DNA of 64,000 nucleotides from Raineyella sp964402325 (GCA_964402325.1 CAYOBI010000001.1:1-64000), one strand, 5' to 3'. Positions 51,914 through 62,962 are shown, counted from the first letter of the stretch. Made by a program: numbers and translations. Notes: generated by a model from the letters alone, not told the origin.

Positions 51914-52399
51914 ATGACGACGCGAGATCGCGATGCCGCCGGGCGGCCGCTGAACGCCCGCCCGAGGGACGCTCTGGGGCGGCCCCTGGCGCGGGGGCTC
52001 GAGGACGTCGCGGAGCCGGTGCCGCAGCGGACCAGGACCCCCGGGGAGGCCCTGGACGCGGCGCAGGACTACCTCGACCGGGAGCTGCCGTTCCAGGCGC
52101 ACGAGGTGCTGGAGGACCAGTGGAAGGCGTCCGCGGCCGCCGGTCGCGAGCTGTGGCAGGGACTCGCGCAGCTCGCCGTCGCCCTGACCCACCAGCGACG
52201 CGGCAACCTCCGCGGCGCGACCTCGGTGTCCACCCGAGCGGTGGAGCGGCTCGAGCCGTACCTGGGCTCCGACGCGTACGGCGTCGACGTCCCCGCCCTG
52301 GTCACCTGGGGCCGCGCGCTGGCGGCTGCCCCGGGCGGTGAGGTGCCGGTCCCGGTGCTGCGCCGTCGGGGTGCGATCAGCCCGCCGCCGGCGGGGTGA
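51914..52399 (+). CDS. DUF309-family protein
   Basis: A 161-residue soluble helical protein. The DUF309 core is the LDRELPFQAHEVLEDQWKAS segment followed by LWQGLAQLAVALTHQRRGN (about residues 53-100). The N-terminal 45 residues are Arg/Pro-rich and poorly conserved. The family function is unknown. ATG 51914 follows GGGGG. Its 3' end overlaps the convergent pirin gene by 23 bp. Confidence 0.87.
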   Translation: MTTRDRDAAGRPLNARPRDALGRPLARGLEDVAEPVPQRTRTPGEALDAAQDYLDRELPFQAHEVLEDQWKASAAAGRELWQGLAQLAVALTHQRRGNLRGATSVSTRAVERLEPYLGSDAYGVDVPALVTWGRALAAAPGGEVPVPVLRRRGAISPPPAG

Positions 52400-53402
52400 T
52401 CTCCGACCCGTCCGGGTAGCGGGCGAACCGGCCGCGCCCCCGGGGCTGCACCGGGTCGTCCACCGGCAGTGTCCACCGGCCGAACCGGCCGGCCCGGTAG
52501 TCGGTGAAGGCCTCGATCAGTTCCTCCCGGGTGGTGGCGACGAAGGGACCTTGCTGCACCACCGGGGCCCCGATCGGACGGCCCTGGAGGACGAGGAAGC
52601 GCGCCCCCGCGGCGCCGGCGGTGACCGGGAGCGGCGCCCCGGCGTCGACCACGGCGCCCTCCGCGCGCAGGGTCCGGCCGTCCACGACCAGGTCCCCGTC
52701 GTACGCGTAGAGGGTGCGGACCACACCGGGGACGACCGCGGCCGGCAGGGCCAGCGCGGCCCCCGCCGGCATCGTCACGTGCCAGACCGCGACTCCGGCC
52801 TCGGGCCGGGCGGCCCAGGAGTGTGGCGGCGGGGTGAGCGGGCGGACCTCGCCGTACCCGCCGGCGACAACCTTCACCAGGGACGTCCGCCCGGCCTCGT
52901 CGGTCACCCGGACCACAGGCGTGTCCTCGGCCCAGAAGATCGCGAAGTGCGGGTCCGCAGCCTTGTCCTCGGGCGCCAGGTTGAGCCAGATCTGGAACAG
53001 GTGCAGCGGGTTGGGCGCGTCGTCGCGGACCAGGGGGAACATCTCGGCGTGGGCCACGCCGCGACCGGCGGTGAGCCACTGGGTGTCGCCGGCGCCGTAG
53101 CGGGCCACGGCACCCTCCGAGTCGGTGTGGTCGACCAGTCCCTCCTCGACCACGGTGATGGTCTCGAAACCGCGGTGCGGGTGCTGCGGGAAGCCGGGGA
53201 CGTTCGCGCCGTGGTACATACTCCAGCCGTCCTTGCCGGAGAAGTCCATCCCCGGTTCGCGACCCTCGCGGCCGGTCGAGGGCCGCATCGTCTCCCCGTC
53301 CGCGGCCGGGTAGGCGTCCAGGTGATGCGCGGTGAACAGGAACGGGTCCACGCCGGGCCACGGGCCCCGGGTGATCGAGAACGTCTGCGCGATGCGGTTC
53401 AT
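52377..53402 (-). CDS. Pirin-family bicupin protein
   Basis: A 341-residue protein with two cupin domains. The first contains the metal ligands in PQHPHRGFETITVVEEG and a later HAE (AHAEMFPL). The second runs from about 190 to 320. Pirins bind iron and some have quercetin dioxygenase activity; the role here is unknown. ATG 53402 follows GGAGGAG. Longer than typical pirins (about 290 residues) by a C-terminal Pro-rich tail. Confidence 0.88.
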   Translation of the reverse strand: MNRIAQTFSITRGPWPGVDPFLFTAHHLDAYPAADGETMRPSTGREGREPGMDFSGKDGWSMYHGANVPGFPQHPHRGFETITVVEEGLVDHTDSEGAVARYGAGDTQWLTAGRGVAHAEMFPLVRDDAPNPLHLFQIWLNLAPEDKAADPHFAIFWAEDTPVVRVTDEAGRTSLVKVVAGGYGEVRPLTPPPHSWAARPEAGVAVWHVTMPAGAALALPAAVVPGVVRTLYAYDGDLVVDGRTLRAEGAVVDAGAPLPVTAGAAGARFLVLQGRPIGAPVVQQGPFVATTREELIEAFTDYRAGRFGRWTLPVDDPVQPRGRGRFARYPDGSEITPPAAG

Positions 53403-53488
53403 CAATACTCCTCCGGCGACTGGGGCTGACTCCCGGTGCAGCACCGTGGCGGGCCGGACTATTCCCGTCCGGCCCGCGTCGGATCCGC

Positions 53489-54544
53489 TCACGCGGCGGT
53501 GATCACCACCTTCAGCGCCTTGGTCCGGGCGGCGTTGCCGAAGGTGTCGTACGCCTCGTCGATCCGGTCGAACGTGTAGTGGTGGGTGGCCAGCCGGTCG
53601 ACCGGCAACTTGCCCTCGGCGATCATCTTCAGCAGCATGCCGCCGGTCACGGTGTTGACCAGCCCCATCGAGATGCGGATGTTGTCGATCCAGCGGTCGT
53701 TGATCGGCAGCTGGACCGGCTTGCCGTGCACGCCGACGTTGGCGAGCGCGCCGCCGGGACGGACGACCGCGAGGGCGTTGACGAACGTCTCGGTCAGGCC
53801 CACCGCCTCGATCGCCACGTCGACACCCAGGCCGTCCTCGGTGAGGGATTTCACCCGGTCCTCCCAGTCGGGGGCGGACGAGTTCACGGTGTGGGTGGCG
53901 CCGAACACGCTGCGGGCCTGCTCCAGCCGATTGTCGTCCAGGTCGACCGCGATCACCCGGGACGCACCGTGCAGGCCGGCGGTCATGATCGCCGCCAGCC
54001 CCACCGGGCCCGTGCCGATCACCGCCACCACGTCGCCGGGCCTGACCCCGCCGTCACGGACGCCGATCTCGTAGCCGGTGGGGACGATGTCGGAGACGAA
54101 CAGGCCCTGCTCGTCGCTGACCCCTGCCGGCAGGTGGTAGAGGCTGGTGTCCGCGTACGGGATGCGGACGTACTCCGCCTGGGTGCCGTTGATCAGGTGG
54201 CCGAGGATCCAGCCGATCCCGCCGACGGCCTGGCAGTGGCTGGGGAGTCCCTTGCGGCAGTAGCTGCAGGTCCCGCAGCTGGTGATGCAGGAGATGATCA
54301 CCCGGTCGCCGACCGCGAAATCGTGCACCGACCCGCCGACGGCGGTGATCGTGCCGACGCCCTCGTGGCCGAGGATCCGTCCGTCGGTGACGGCCTGCAC
54401 GTCACCCTTCATGATGTGCAGGTCGGTGCCGCAGATCGTCGTCGTCTCGACCCTGACGATGCAGTCCGTCGGCTCCTGGACGGTCGGATCGGGTACGTCC
54501 TCCCAGGCCTTCACGCCTGGACCGTGATACACCAGTGCCTTCAT
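53489..54544 (-). CDS. Zinc-dependent alcohol dehydrogenase, MDR superfamily
   Basis: A 351-residue medium-chain dehydrogenase. The catalytic zinc site is Cys in TICGTDLH and the GHEGVG motif. The structural zinc cysteines are in CGTCSYCRKGLPSHC. The NAD-binding motif is VAVIGTGPVGLAAI. The closest subgroup by eye is the secondary alcohol/glutathione-independent formaldehyde dehydrogenase-like set. ATG 54544 gives MKALVYHGPG. The substrate is not certain. Confidence 0.9.
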   Translation of the reverse strand: MKALVYHGPGVKAWEDVPDPTVQEPTDCIVRVETTTICGTDLHIMKGDVQAVTDGRILGHEGVGTITAVGGSVHDFAVGDRVIISCITSCGTCSYCRKGLPSHCQAVGGIGWILGHLINGTQAEYVRIPYADTSLYHLPAGVSDEQGLFVSDIVPTGYEIGVRDGGVRPGDVVAVIGTGPVGLAAIMTAGLHGASRVIAVDLDDNRLEQARSVFGATHTVNSSAPDWEDRVKSLTEDGLGVDVAIEAVGLTETFVNALAVVRPGGALANVGVHGKPVQLPINDRWIDNIRISMGLVNTVTGGMLLKMIAEGKLPVDRLATHHYTFDRIDEAYDTFGNAARTKALKVVITAA

Positions 54545-54713
54545 CGTCCCCGCTCCCTTGCGAGTGTGATGCCGACGCCGAATCGTCGGCCCACCTCCCA
54601 CTCTAGGACGCAGGATCGATACCCCGTGGGGTTTCCGGGCCGGTTCCGTGGCACCGGGTCACGACCGAGGGGGCCGTCCCCTCACCCGGTTCTCAGGTGG
54701 GCCGGCTCCGGGG

Positions 54714-56411
<1,698 letters not shown>

Positions 56412-56462
56412 GGCCGTCAAACTACCATGTGCACCCTCCCGGCCCGGGACCGGCGAATCCGG

Positions 56463-57533
56463 CTAGCGGGCAGCCCGATCCGCCCGACGGCGCCGCAGCG
56501 GCGACGCCGATGGCGTACGCCGCGGATGGCCGTCGCGACCCGGCGGCTTCACCGGCGGGAGCGGGGTGCCCGGCGTGCGCCAGGTCGCCAGACCGGCCTC
56601 GACCAGCGTGGTGCAGATCGTGTCGACGGTGATCTCCCGGCCGGTGCGGCCGTCCGGGAGCGGGGTGCCGTTCGACAGGTAGCTGCCCCGGCCCAGGTGC
56701 TTGAGCGGGCCGAGGCTGCGGGTCGTCAACCGGCCCTCCGCCACGGCCCGGTTCCAGGAGCTCTGGTGGTTGATCGGCCACCGCCCCGGGAAGAGGCCGG
56801 CCGCGCCCTGCACCCAGTCCCGGCTGCCCTTGAAGTGCCACAGGTGGGTCAGCTTGTCCAGGCCGGGGTCGGAGTCCATGAACCCGCCGACCGACAGCAG
56901 GTGCACCGGCGCCCCGGTCGCGGCCAGGTACCAGCTCGCGCCCAGGGCGATCTGGGCCCCGCCGCTCCACGACAGCAGCACGATCGGCCGCTTGTCGGCC
57001 GGGTGGTAGCCGGCGTCGAGCAGTTCGTCCCAGATCACGTTCGCGATGCCCAGCGAGTAGAGCGGCCCGTAGCGCCGGTCCAGGGAGACGCCCACCTGGA
57101 GGGCGTTGCGGAAGTTGATGATGATTCGGGCCAGGGGTGCCATCGGCCCACCGTCGGTGTGTCGCTGCACGATCCGCCACCACCAGCTGCTCAGCCGCTC
57201 CTCCAGCAGGCCCTGGTTCGTCATCGAGTACGGGTAGATCTGGCTGACCAGGCCGATGCCGTCGAGGTTCTTCCGGACCGCGTCGAGCAGCGGCCGCTCC
57301 CCTGACAGGCTCGCCCGTGGCTCGAACGCACCCACCCCGGAGATGTAGACGACGTAGCTGGTGCGGGCGTCCCGGCCGCCCTTCTCGGCGGCGACCAGGT
57401 CGTGCACCCTCTCGGCCCGGCGCTCCGACTCGGCGCGGCTCTGGGTGGCCCACCAGCGCATCGACTCGTTGGGGGCGAGCAGGGCGAAGAACAGCAGCAC
57501 CAGCAGGACGGCCAGCAGGAGGTCGGCGATCAT
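56463..57533 (-). CDS. Membrane-anchored alpha/beta-hydrolase-like protein of unknown function
   Basis: A 356-residue protein with one N-terminal membrane helix (about 2-20) and a soluble domain. SYVVYISGVGAFEPRASL, VSQIYPYSMTNQGLL and PIVLLSWSGGAQIALGAS (a GxSxG-like elbow around residue 190) suggest an alpha/beta hydrolase. A basic Arg/Pro tail ends it. I do not recognise the subfamily. It overlaps the preceding membrane-protein gene by 4 bp, so the two are coupled and probably act together. Confidence 0.7.
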   Translation of the reverse strand: MIADLLLAVLLVLLFFALLAPNESMRWWATQSRAESERRAERVHDLVAAEKGGRDARTSYVVYISGVGAFEPRASLSGERPLLDAVRKNLDGIGLVSQIYPYSMTNQGLLEERLSSWWWRIVQRHTDGGPMAPLARIIINFRNALQVGVSLDRRYGPLYSLGIANVIWDELLDAGYHPADKRPIVLLSWSGGAQIALGASWYLAATGAPVHLLSVGGFMDSDPGLDKLTHLWHFKGSRDWVQGAAGLFPGRWPINHQSSWNRAVAEGRLTTRSLGPLKHLGRGSYLSNGTPLPDGRTGREITVDTICTTLVEAGLATWRTPGTPLPPVKPPGRDGHPRRTPSASPLRRRRADRAAR

Positions 57534-58237
57534 CGGCGCGCCCGCTGCCGGGTGCGATCGGGCTCGACCAACCAGGCGGCCCCGTCCAGATCGGCCTCAC
57601 TGCCCTCGACGGCCGCCTGCTCCAGGACGTAGCGGGCGGAGTCGTACAGCGGCCGGCCGGTCGCCCGGCGCCACAGCAGGTCCCGCGCCCTCGCCAGCAG
57701 CGGGGTGTAGACCGCCGACAGCAGCCAGACGGCGAGGAAGGCCCCCAGGGCGATGGCGCCGCCGATCAGCAGCGAGGTGGCATAGAGATCGTGGATGATG
57801 CTCCAGAGGATCAGCAGCGACCACACCGACAGCGCCCGGTCGATCGCCGTGCCCAGCACCGGCATCGCGATCGCGAACCCGAGGACGAGGGGTGAGCACG
57901 CCCACAGCACCGCCCAGACGACCTCCACGGCCGGCACCCGGACGCTGGTCACCAGCGAGCCGATCACCCAGACCAGGAGACCCAGCAGGGCGTACGTGAG
58001 CACCAGGGTGACGACGTTGAGCACCATCACGAAGGCCATCCCGCCGCGCCGCATCCGGTTGACGGCCAGCACGACCGAGCGTCCGACGAGGATCGAGGCG
58101 CAGGCGGTGACCGCCACCAGGATGGCGGCGGTGTGGCCGACGAGGCCGACCGAGGCCTGGGTCACGTCGAGGCGGAGGGTGAGTGCGTCGAGCCAGCCCG
58201 CCGTCGCGCGGGAGATGATCGCGCCGAGCGTCTCCAT
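57530..58237 (-). CDS. Polytopic membrane protein coupled to the hydrolase-like gene
   Basis: A 235-residue protein with five or six hydrophobic segments (about 30-55, 65-95, 100-130, 135-160 and 160-185) and a 50-residue charged C-terminal tail. I see no transporter or enzyme motif. ATG 58237 follows GGGAGACGG. Its stop overlaps the start of the hydrolase-like gene (ATGA), an arrangement typical of partner proteins. Confidence 0.7.
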   Translation of the reverse strand: METLGAIISRATAGWLDALTLRLDVTQASVGLVGHTAAILVAVTACASILVGRSVVLAVNRMRRGGMAFVMVLNVVTLVLTYALLGLLVWVIGSLVTSVRVPAVEVVWAVLWACSPLVLGFAIAMPVLGTAIDRALSVWSLLILWSIIHDLYATSLLIGGAIALGAFLAVWLLSAVYTPLLARARDLLWRRATGRPLYDSARYVLEQAAVEGSEADLDGAAWLVEPDRTRQRARR

Positions 58238-58398
58238 GGCCGTCTCCCTTTCTCGCGGCGGTCATCGGACACCGTGTGGTGCACCACTGCATCGTAGTGA
58301 CCCTGCGGTCAGGGGCGTGGACCGCTCCCGGATGACGACTGTGTGCCATTGGGCGGCGCCGACTGCCGTCACCTTGCCCGACGCGGCAGACTACCGGC

Positions 58399-59133
58399 AT
58401 GCGCCCCTTCCTCCTGCTGGCGACCCGTGCCGAGGATGCCATCGCCGACGACGAATACGCTGCCTTCCGGCGCCTCGGTGGGCTGGAGGAGGGTGGGCTG
58501 GTCCGGGTCCGGATCGATCGTGAGCCGCTCGGGGACTTCGACCCGGAGGCCTGGTCCGGGCTGGTGCTGGGCGGCAGTCCGTTCAACTCCTCCGATCCGG
58601 TGGAGAGCAAGTCGGCGCTCCAGCTGGAGGTCGAGGCGGAACTGGCCCGGGTGATGGACGTGGTGGTGGAGAACGACTTCCCCTTCCTCGGCGCCTGCTA
58701 CGGCGTCGGCACGCTCGGCACCCACGAGGGCGCCGTGGTGGACCGTACGTACGGCGAACCGGTCGGGCCGGTGACCGTTGAGCTCACCCTGGCGGCTCGG
58801 CGGGACCCGGTCTGCGCCGGACTGCCCGCCCGGTTCGACGCGTTCGTGGGGCACAAGGAGGCGGTCCGCGAGCTGCCTCCGGGCGCGGTGCTGCTGGCCA
58901 CCTCCGATCCCTGCCCGGTGCAGATGTTCCGGATCAAGCAGAACCTGTACGCCACCCAGTTCCACCCCGAGCTCGACGCGGACGGCCTGACGCGAAGGAT
59001 CGAGGAGTACAAGCACAACGGCTACTTCCACCCGCACGAGTCGGAGGGGCTGAAGGAGCTGGCGCGACGCTCCCCCGTCCCGCACGCCCGGCGGATCCTG
59101 CGCAACTTCTTCCGGCTCTACGGCCGGGACTGA
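58399..59133 (+). CDS. Class I glutamine amidotransferase, GMP synthase-like
   Basis: A 244-residue stand-alone GATase1 protein. The nucleophile Cys lies in FLGACYGVGTLG and the catalytic His-Glu in ATQFHPELD, preceded by GLVLGGSPFN. These fit the YfeJ-like or GuaA N-terminal group. No synthetase domain is attached, so it acts alone or with an unknown partner, possibly as a gamma-glutamyl hydrolase. It starts at ATG 58399. Confidence 0.87.
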   Translation: MRPFLLLATRAEDAIADDEYAAFRRLGGLEEGGLVRVRIDREPLGDFDPEAWSGLVLGGSPFNSSDPVESKSALQLEVEAELARVMDVVVENDFPFLGACYGVGTLGTHEGAVVDRTYGEPVGPVTVELTLAARRDPVCAGLPARFDAFVGHKEAVRELPPGAVLLATSDPCPVQMFRIKQNLYATQFHPELDADGLTRRIEEYKHNGYFHPHESEGLKELARRSPVPHARRILRNFFRLYGRD

Positions 59134-59139
59134 GCCGCG

Positions 59140-59158
59140 GTCCCCGCAGCGCGGGGGC
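59140..59158. terminator. Small GC hairpin between convergent genes
   Basis: GTCCCCGC-AGC-GCGGGGGC forms an 8-bp stem (one G-T pair) with a 3-nt loop between the amidotransferase gene and the convergent gene at 59164. Confidence 0.5.
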
Positions 59159-59163
59159 CTGGT

Positions 59164-60318
59164 TCAGCGGGAGCGGCGGTCGGTCCGGTCGAGGTAGGAC
59201 TCCAGCCGGCCGGCGTAGGCCGACAGGTCCGGGCCGACGAACGTGCCCGGGGCGACGTCGCGCTGGACCAGTGCCCAGGCGGTGCCCCGCACCCTCGCCT
59301 CGGCCTGCTCCATCGACCGGACGGCCTCGACCAGGGCGCGGTGGGTCTCGTTCTCCTCGACCAACACCCGCCGGCCGTGCTGCAGCGCCTCCTGGGCGAC
59401 GACGTCGCCGACGCTCGGCCAGTACGCCCGGCGCCAGCGCTCCCGCCGCGACGACGGACGGAACTCCCGTTCGAACCGGACCAGGCTGGCCGTGACGCTC
59501 TCCAGCGCATCGTCGCTGCGGGACACGAGTTGGGAGAGATAGGCCGGCGAGACCTGCTGGCCCAGTTCGTCCATCGCGTCGAGCAGCCGGCGGCTCTCCG
59601 GGCCGGTGGCCCGGCCGGGCAGGGCGGACGTCGCGACGCCGAGCGTGCCCATCAGGTCGCGGGCGACCGATCCGAGCCGGGAACCGACGGCCCCGGCGAT
59701 CGCCCCGGCGTCCACACCCCAGGAGGAGATCCCGGGCACGTGCCCGAGGAAGCGGTCGACGGCGGCTGAGGCGGCGCTGGCGAACTCGTCGGCCTGGCCG
59801 CGGGCGACCGTGTCCCCGCGGGCGGACGTCGCGGACCGGCCCGACGCCAGGGCGCCGGCGATCGCCGGATGCCCGGGCAGGGCGGTCGTGGACAGGGCCG
59901 TCAGCAGCCCCGCCGAGACCCCGGCCGCGAGCCGGGCGGGATCACCCTCGCGGGCCTGCTCCAGCCCCTGGGTCGCGGCGGAACGGGCCGCGCGGGCCAC
60001 GTCCAGGGACACCTGGGTCTGGCGGGCCTCCTCCCGGTGTGCCGGCGGCAGCGCGGCCACCGTCTCCTGGATCGCCAGGATCGCCTCGTCGGGCGAGGTG
60101 ATCGCGGGAGCGGCGATGGCCCGGACGTGCGGTGACTCGCTCAGCTCCCGGGCCCGCCAGAACACCTCCGCCGGGGTGGTGGTCTGCTGCCCGATCGTCA
60201 GGGACCGGCGTGCCACCGCGGTCACCCGGGCCCGGTGGACGACGACGCCGAGCCACCCCACGGCGCCGACCACCAGCACGGCCGCCATCACGGCGAGGAT
60301 GATCAGGGTGGTCTCCAC
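59164..60318 (-). CDS. Hypothetical membrane-anchored protein, 384 residues
   Basis: One N-terminal membrane helix (about 4-28) is followed by a long, mostly helical Ala-rich domain with no motif I know. Segments such as VDRFLGHVPGISSWGVDAGAIAGAVGSRLGSVARDLMGTLG suggest an amphipathic or glycine-zipper region. The C-terminal part (about 265-370) looks like a coiled coil. The start is GTG 60318. It is 82 bp after the FKBP gene on the same strand. Confidence 0.7.
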   Translation of the reverse strand: METTLIILAVMAAVLVVGAVGWLGVVVHRARVTAVARRSLTIGQQTTTPAEVFWRARELSESPHVRAIAAPAITSPDEAILAIQETVAALPPAHREEARQTQVSLDVARAARSAATQGLEQAREGDPARLAAGVSAGLLTALSTTALPGHPAIAGALASGRSATSARGDTVARGQADEFASAASAAVDRFLGHVPGISSWGVDAGAIAGAVGSRLGSVARDLMGTLGVATSALPGRATGPESRRLLDAMDELGQQVSPAYLSQLVSRSDDALESVTASLVRFEREFRPSSRRERWRRAYWPSVGDVVAQEALQHGRRVLVEENETHRALVEAVRSMEQAEARVRGTAWALVQRDVAPGTFVGPDLSAYAGRLESYLDRTDRRSR

Positions 60319-60400
60319 AGGGTCCTCCGGTCCGGGCGACGGGTCGCGTACGTCTGAGCCCAGGGTAGGCGGTCACCGTTGCCGGCCCGCCGCCCCGGCC

Positions 60401-60793
60401 TCAGTCCTGCGGATCGATCCCGACCAGGTCGCAGACGAAGACCAGGGTCTCGCCGGGCCGGATGTCGGGACCCGCGCCCCGCTCGCCGTACGCCAGGAAG
60501 GACGGGATGACGAGGCGGCGGCGTCCGCCGACGCGCATCCCCTTGACCCCCATGTCCCACCCGCGGATCACCTGGCGGCCGCCGAGGGTGAAGGCGAGCG
60601 GCTCGCCGCGCTCCCAGGAAGAGTCGAACTCCCGGCCGGTGCCCAGCGCCACGCCGACGTAGTGCACCCGGACGGTGTCCCCCTTGGTGGCGGTGACGCC
60701 CTCCCCCACCACGAGGTCCTTGATCTCCAGATTCACCGGCGGGCGACCCTGCGGGAGCTCGACCTCGGGCTTCACGTTCTGCGACTCAGTCAT
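60401..60793 (-). CDS. FKBP-type peptidyl-prolyl cis-trans isomerase
   Basis: A 130-residue cytoplasmic folding enzyme, a single FKBP domain. It has VRVHYVGVALGTGREFDSSWERGEPLAFTLGG, then VIRGWDMGVKGMRVGGRRRLVIPSFLAYGERGAG and the final LVFVCDLVGI. The core pocket residues Tyr, Phe, Asp, Val-Ile, Trp and Tyr are in place. ATG 60793 is the natural start. It has no signal peptide. Confidence 0.93.
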   Translation of the reverse strand: MTESQNVKPEVELPQGRPPVNLEIKDLVVGEGVTATKGDTVRVHYVGVALGTGREFDSSWERGEPLAFTLGGRQVIRGWDMGVKGMRVGGRRRLVIPSFLAYGERGAGPDIRPGETLVFVCDLVGIDPQD

Positions 60794-60912
60794 GCCCCGA
60801 CCCTACCGGCGGCCGCGCGACGGTCCCACCGGCGCCGGGCAGCGGGCGGCGCTCGACGCGCGGAGCGGCGTGGAAGACTGGGGTGGTCTTCCGCCGACAG
60901 GGACGAGGCCGC

Positions 60913-61629
60913 ATGCTGCAGCAGATCACCGAGTTCATCCTCGGCGCCACGACGTCCCTGTGGGCGTACGCGCTGCTGGTGTTGCTGATCATCGGGGACG
61001 CGGTGATCCCGGCGGTGCCGAGCGAGTCGGTGGTCATCTCGATGGCCTCGGTGCTGGTTCACAGCCAGCCGGCGCTGCTGGTGGTGCTGTTCCTGGTGGC
61101 GGCCGGCGGGGCCTGGTGCGGCGACAACATCGCCTACTCGATCGGTCGGTCGCGGTGGCTGTCGGGCAGCGCCCTGTGGCGGCGCCCGAAGATCGCCGCG
61201 GGCGTCGACTGGGCCCGCGAGGAGCTCTTCCGGCGGGGGGCGACGTTCATCATCGTCGGCCGGTTCATCCCGGGCGTACGGATCGTGATCAACCTGGTCT
61301 GCGGCCTGGTGGGCTACTCGCGGCGCCGGTTCATGGAGGTCGTGGTCGCGAGCTCGTCGCTGTGGGCGCTCTACTGCGTGCTGATCGGCAGCCTGGCCGG
61401 GGCGTGGTTCCGGGACAACCCTCTGATCGGGATCGCGATCGCGATCGTGGCCGGCATGGTCCTCGGCCCGCTGGTCGACTGGCTGCTCCGGCGGACCGTG
61501 CTGCGCGCCCCGGTCGGGACCACCGCCACCGAGGCGGGCAACGCCACGACCGACCCGTCGGACCCTGACCCGGCTGAGGCCGGCGGCGAGGACGCCGACG
61601 GTGAGGGGACGCGCCCCGAGGGGCGGTAG
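60913..61629 (+). CDS. DedA-family membrane protein
   Basis: A 238-residue SNARE-associated/DedA protein with about six membrane segments. Hallmarks are IPAVPSESVVISMAS, GDNIAYSIGRSRW and GRFIPGVRIVINLVCGLVGYSRRRFM. The family is linked to lipid scrambling, membrane potential and resistance to cationic peptides. The acidic tail (last 35 residues) is low complexity. ATG 60913 gives MLQQITEFI; the longer frame to 60883 has no family support. Confidence 0.92.
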   Translation: MLQQITEFILGATTSLWAYALLVLLIIGDAVIPAVPSESVVISMASVLVHSQPALLVVLFLVAAGGAWCGDNIAYSIGRSRWLSGSALWRRPKIAAGVDWAREELFRRGATFIIVGRFIPGVRIVINLVCGLVGYSRRRFMEVVVASSSLWALYCVLIGSLAGAWFRDNPLIGIAIAIVAGMVLGPLVDWLLRRTVLRAPVGTTATEAGNATTDPSDPDPAEAGGEDADGEGTRPEGR

Positions 61630-61663
61630 CGACGACCGGCCGACCCGGCGGGACCGGCTCGTC

Positions 61664-62191
61664 TCAGCACATCTTCTCCAGCGTGTTCAGGTTGCGGTTG
61701 GTCGTGACGGCCCGGAACCGCCGCTGCCCCAGCACCTTGGCGAAGGGCGTGCCGAGGGTCGAGCCCTTCGGGCAGGACCAGTAGACGACGCTGGTGCCCC
61801 CGGCCACCCGCTCGCGGCCGCCGCCGGGCTCATGGGCGGCCGTCTGGGCCAGGTCGACCAGGTCGGCGGCCACCCGGTCGGTGGCGCACAGGATCGCATA
61901 GCGATGGTGGTCCGGGGCCGTCGGGAAGGGGTAGCCCTCGATGATGGCCGCCAGTTCGGTCCGGGGCAGGAGTTGCACGTGCGCTTCGTACCCGAACGTC
62001 GAGGTGAGGGCCTCCTCGATCGTGGGCCGCAGCTCCCGGGGCTGCTCGGCGGAGCTGAAGGTCACGTTGCCGGTCTGCAGGTAGGTGCGGATGTCCTCCA
62101 GGCCGACGTCCGCCAGGCAGTCCCGGAGTTCGCCCATGGGGACCCGGATGCCGCTGACGTTGATGCCCCGCAGGAACATGGCGTATTCCAT
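61664..62191 (-). CDS. DUF1697-family protein
   Basis: A 175-residue soluble protein with the DUF1697 pattern: FLRGINVSGIRVPMGELRDCL, then YLQTGNVTFSS, and late AVTTNRNLNTLEKM. The family function is unknown. ATG 62191 gives MEYAMFLRGIN. It follows the GtrA gene by 22 bp on the same strand and may share its transcript. Confidence 0.9.
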   Translation of the reverse strand: MEYAMFLRGINVSGIRVPMGELRDCLADVGLEDIRTYLQTGNVTFSSAEQPRELRPTIEEALTSTFGYEAHVQLLPRTELAAIIEGYPFPTAPDHHRYAILCATDRVAADLVDLAQTAAHEPGGGRERVAGGTSVVYWSCPKGSTLGTPFAKVLGQRRFRAVTTNRNLNTLEKMC

Positions 62192-62213
62192 CGCTCCGGA
62201 CCTCCCGGTGCCG

Positions 62214-62831
62214 TCAGTTGCGGACGCTGATCCTGTCGGGCTCGCTGTCGTCCGGTGTGCTGCCCGCCGCCGGCACCGCGGAGGCCTCGGCGGTTGGCGT
62301 CCCGGTCTCGACCGACGTCGCCGTCTCCCGGATCGGACGGGTGTCGCCACGGAAGACGATCCAGCGCATCCCGACGTACGTCCACAGGCCCTCGCAGACC
62401 GCGGCGATCAGGCGGGAGAGCTGGAACTGCACCCCGAGGTGCTCCAGTCCGGTGCCGACCCCCTGCAGCAGGACGAAGTAGTTCACCAGGACGACGAAGG
62501 CGTACCGCACGGTCTGCGGGCCCACCGGGGCCTTGGAGTGGAAGTTCAGCCACCGGTTGAGCAGGTACGACAGCACCAGGGCGGTGCCGTAGCCCACGGT
62601 GGTCGACACCGGGTAGGGCGCGTGCAGGCCGCGGAACACCAGGGTGAGGACCGCCATGTCCACGAAGAAGGTGAACAGGTTGAGGATCGCGTAGCCGATG
62701 AAGTCCGGCGGGACGATCTGACGGACCCGGCCGGGGAGGCGACGCCACAGGCCCTGTCGCAGCGCCAGGAAGCGGTCGGCTGCGGTGCGACGCGGGATCG
62801 CGGTCGGATCTGACTCGGGGGTGGCCTGCAC
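62214..62831 (-). CDS. GtrA-like membrane protein
   Basis: A 205-residue protein with four membrane helices (about 45-65, 75-95, 105-125 and 140-160). The GtrA core is visible as IGYAILNLFTFFVDMAVLTLVF and LSYLLNRWLNFHSK. In mycobacteria a GtrA protein (Rv3789) sits beside dprE1 and takes part in arabinan assembly; here the gene lies just downstream of a DprE1 homologue, which supports the same role. The start is GTG 62831. A hairpin separates the two genes. Confidence 0.88.
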   Translation of the reverse strand: MQATPESDPTAIPRRTAADRFLALRQGLWRRLPGRVRQIVPPDFIGYAILNLFTFFVDMAVLTLVFRGLHAPYPVSTTVGYGTALVLSYLLNRWLNFHSKAPVGPQTVRYAFVVLVNYFVLLQGVGTGLEHLGVQFQLSRLIAAVCEGLWTYVGMRWIVFRGDTRPIRETATSVETGTPTAEASAVPAAGSTPDDSEPDRISVRN

Positions 62832-62904
62832 GGGATCAGCCTACGCGAGGGGGCAACGTCATGCCGTGTCAGTCGTGCCGCAACTTCTCAGAATGCACCC
62901 AGGC

Positions 62905-62924
62905 GGCGCCCCGGGCGGGGCGCC
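62905..62924 (-). terminator. Hairpin between the dprE1 and gtrA genes
   Basis: GGCGCCCC-GGGC-GGGGCGCC is an 8-bp perfect stem with a 4-nt loop, 39 bp past the dprE1 stop. It could end or attenuate transcription before gtrA. Confidence 0.55.
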
Positions 62925-62962
62925 ACGCCGGGCGTCGGCCGGCTCGGCCGCGCGCGAGGGAC

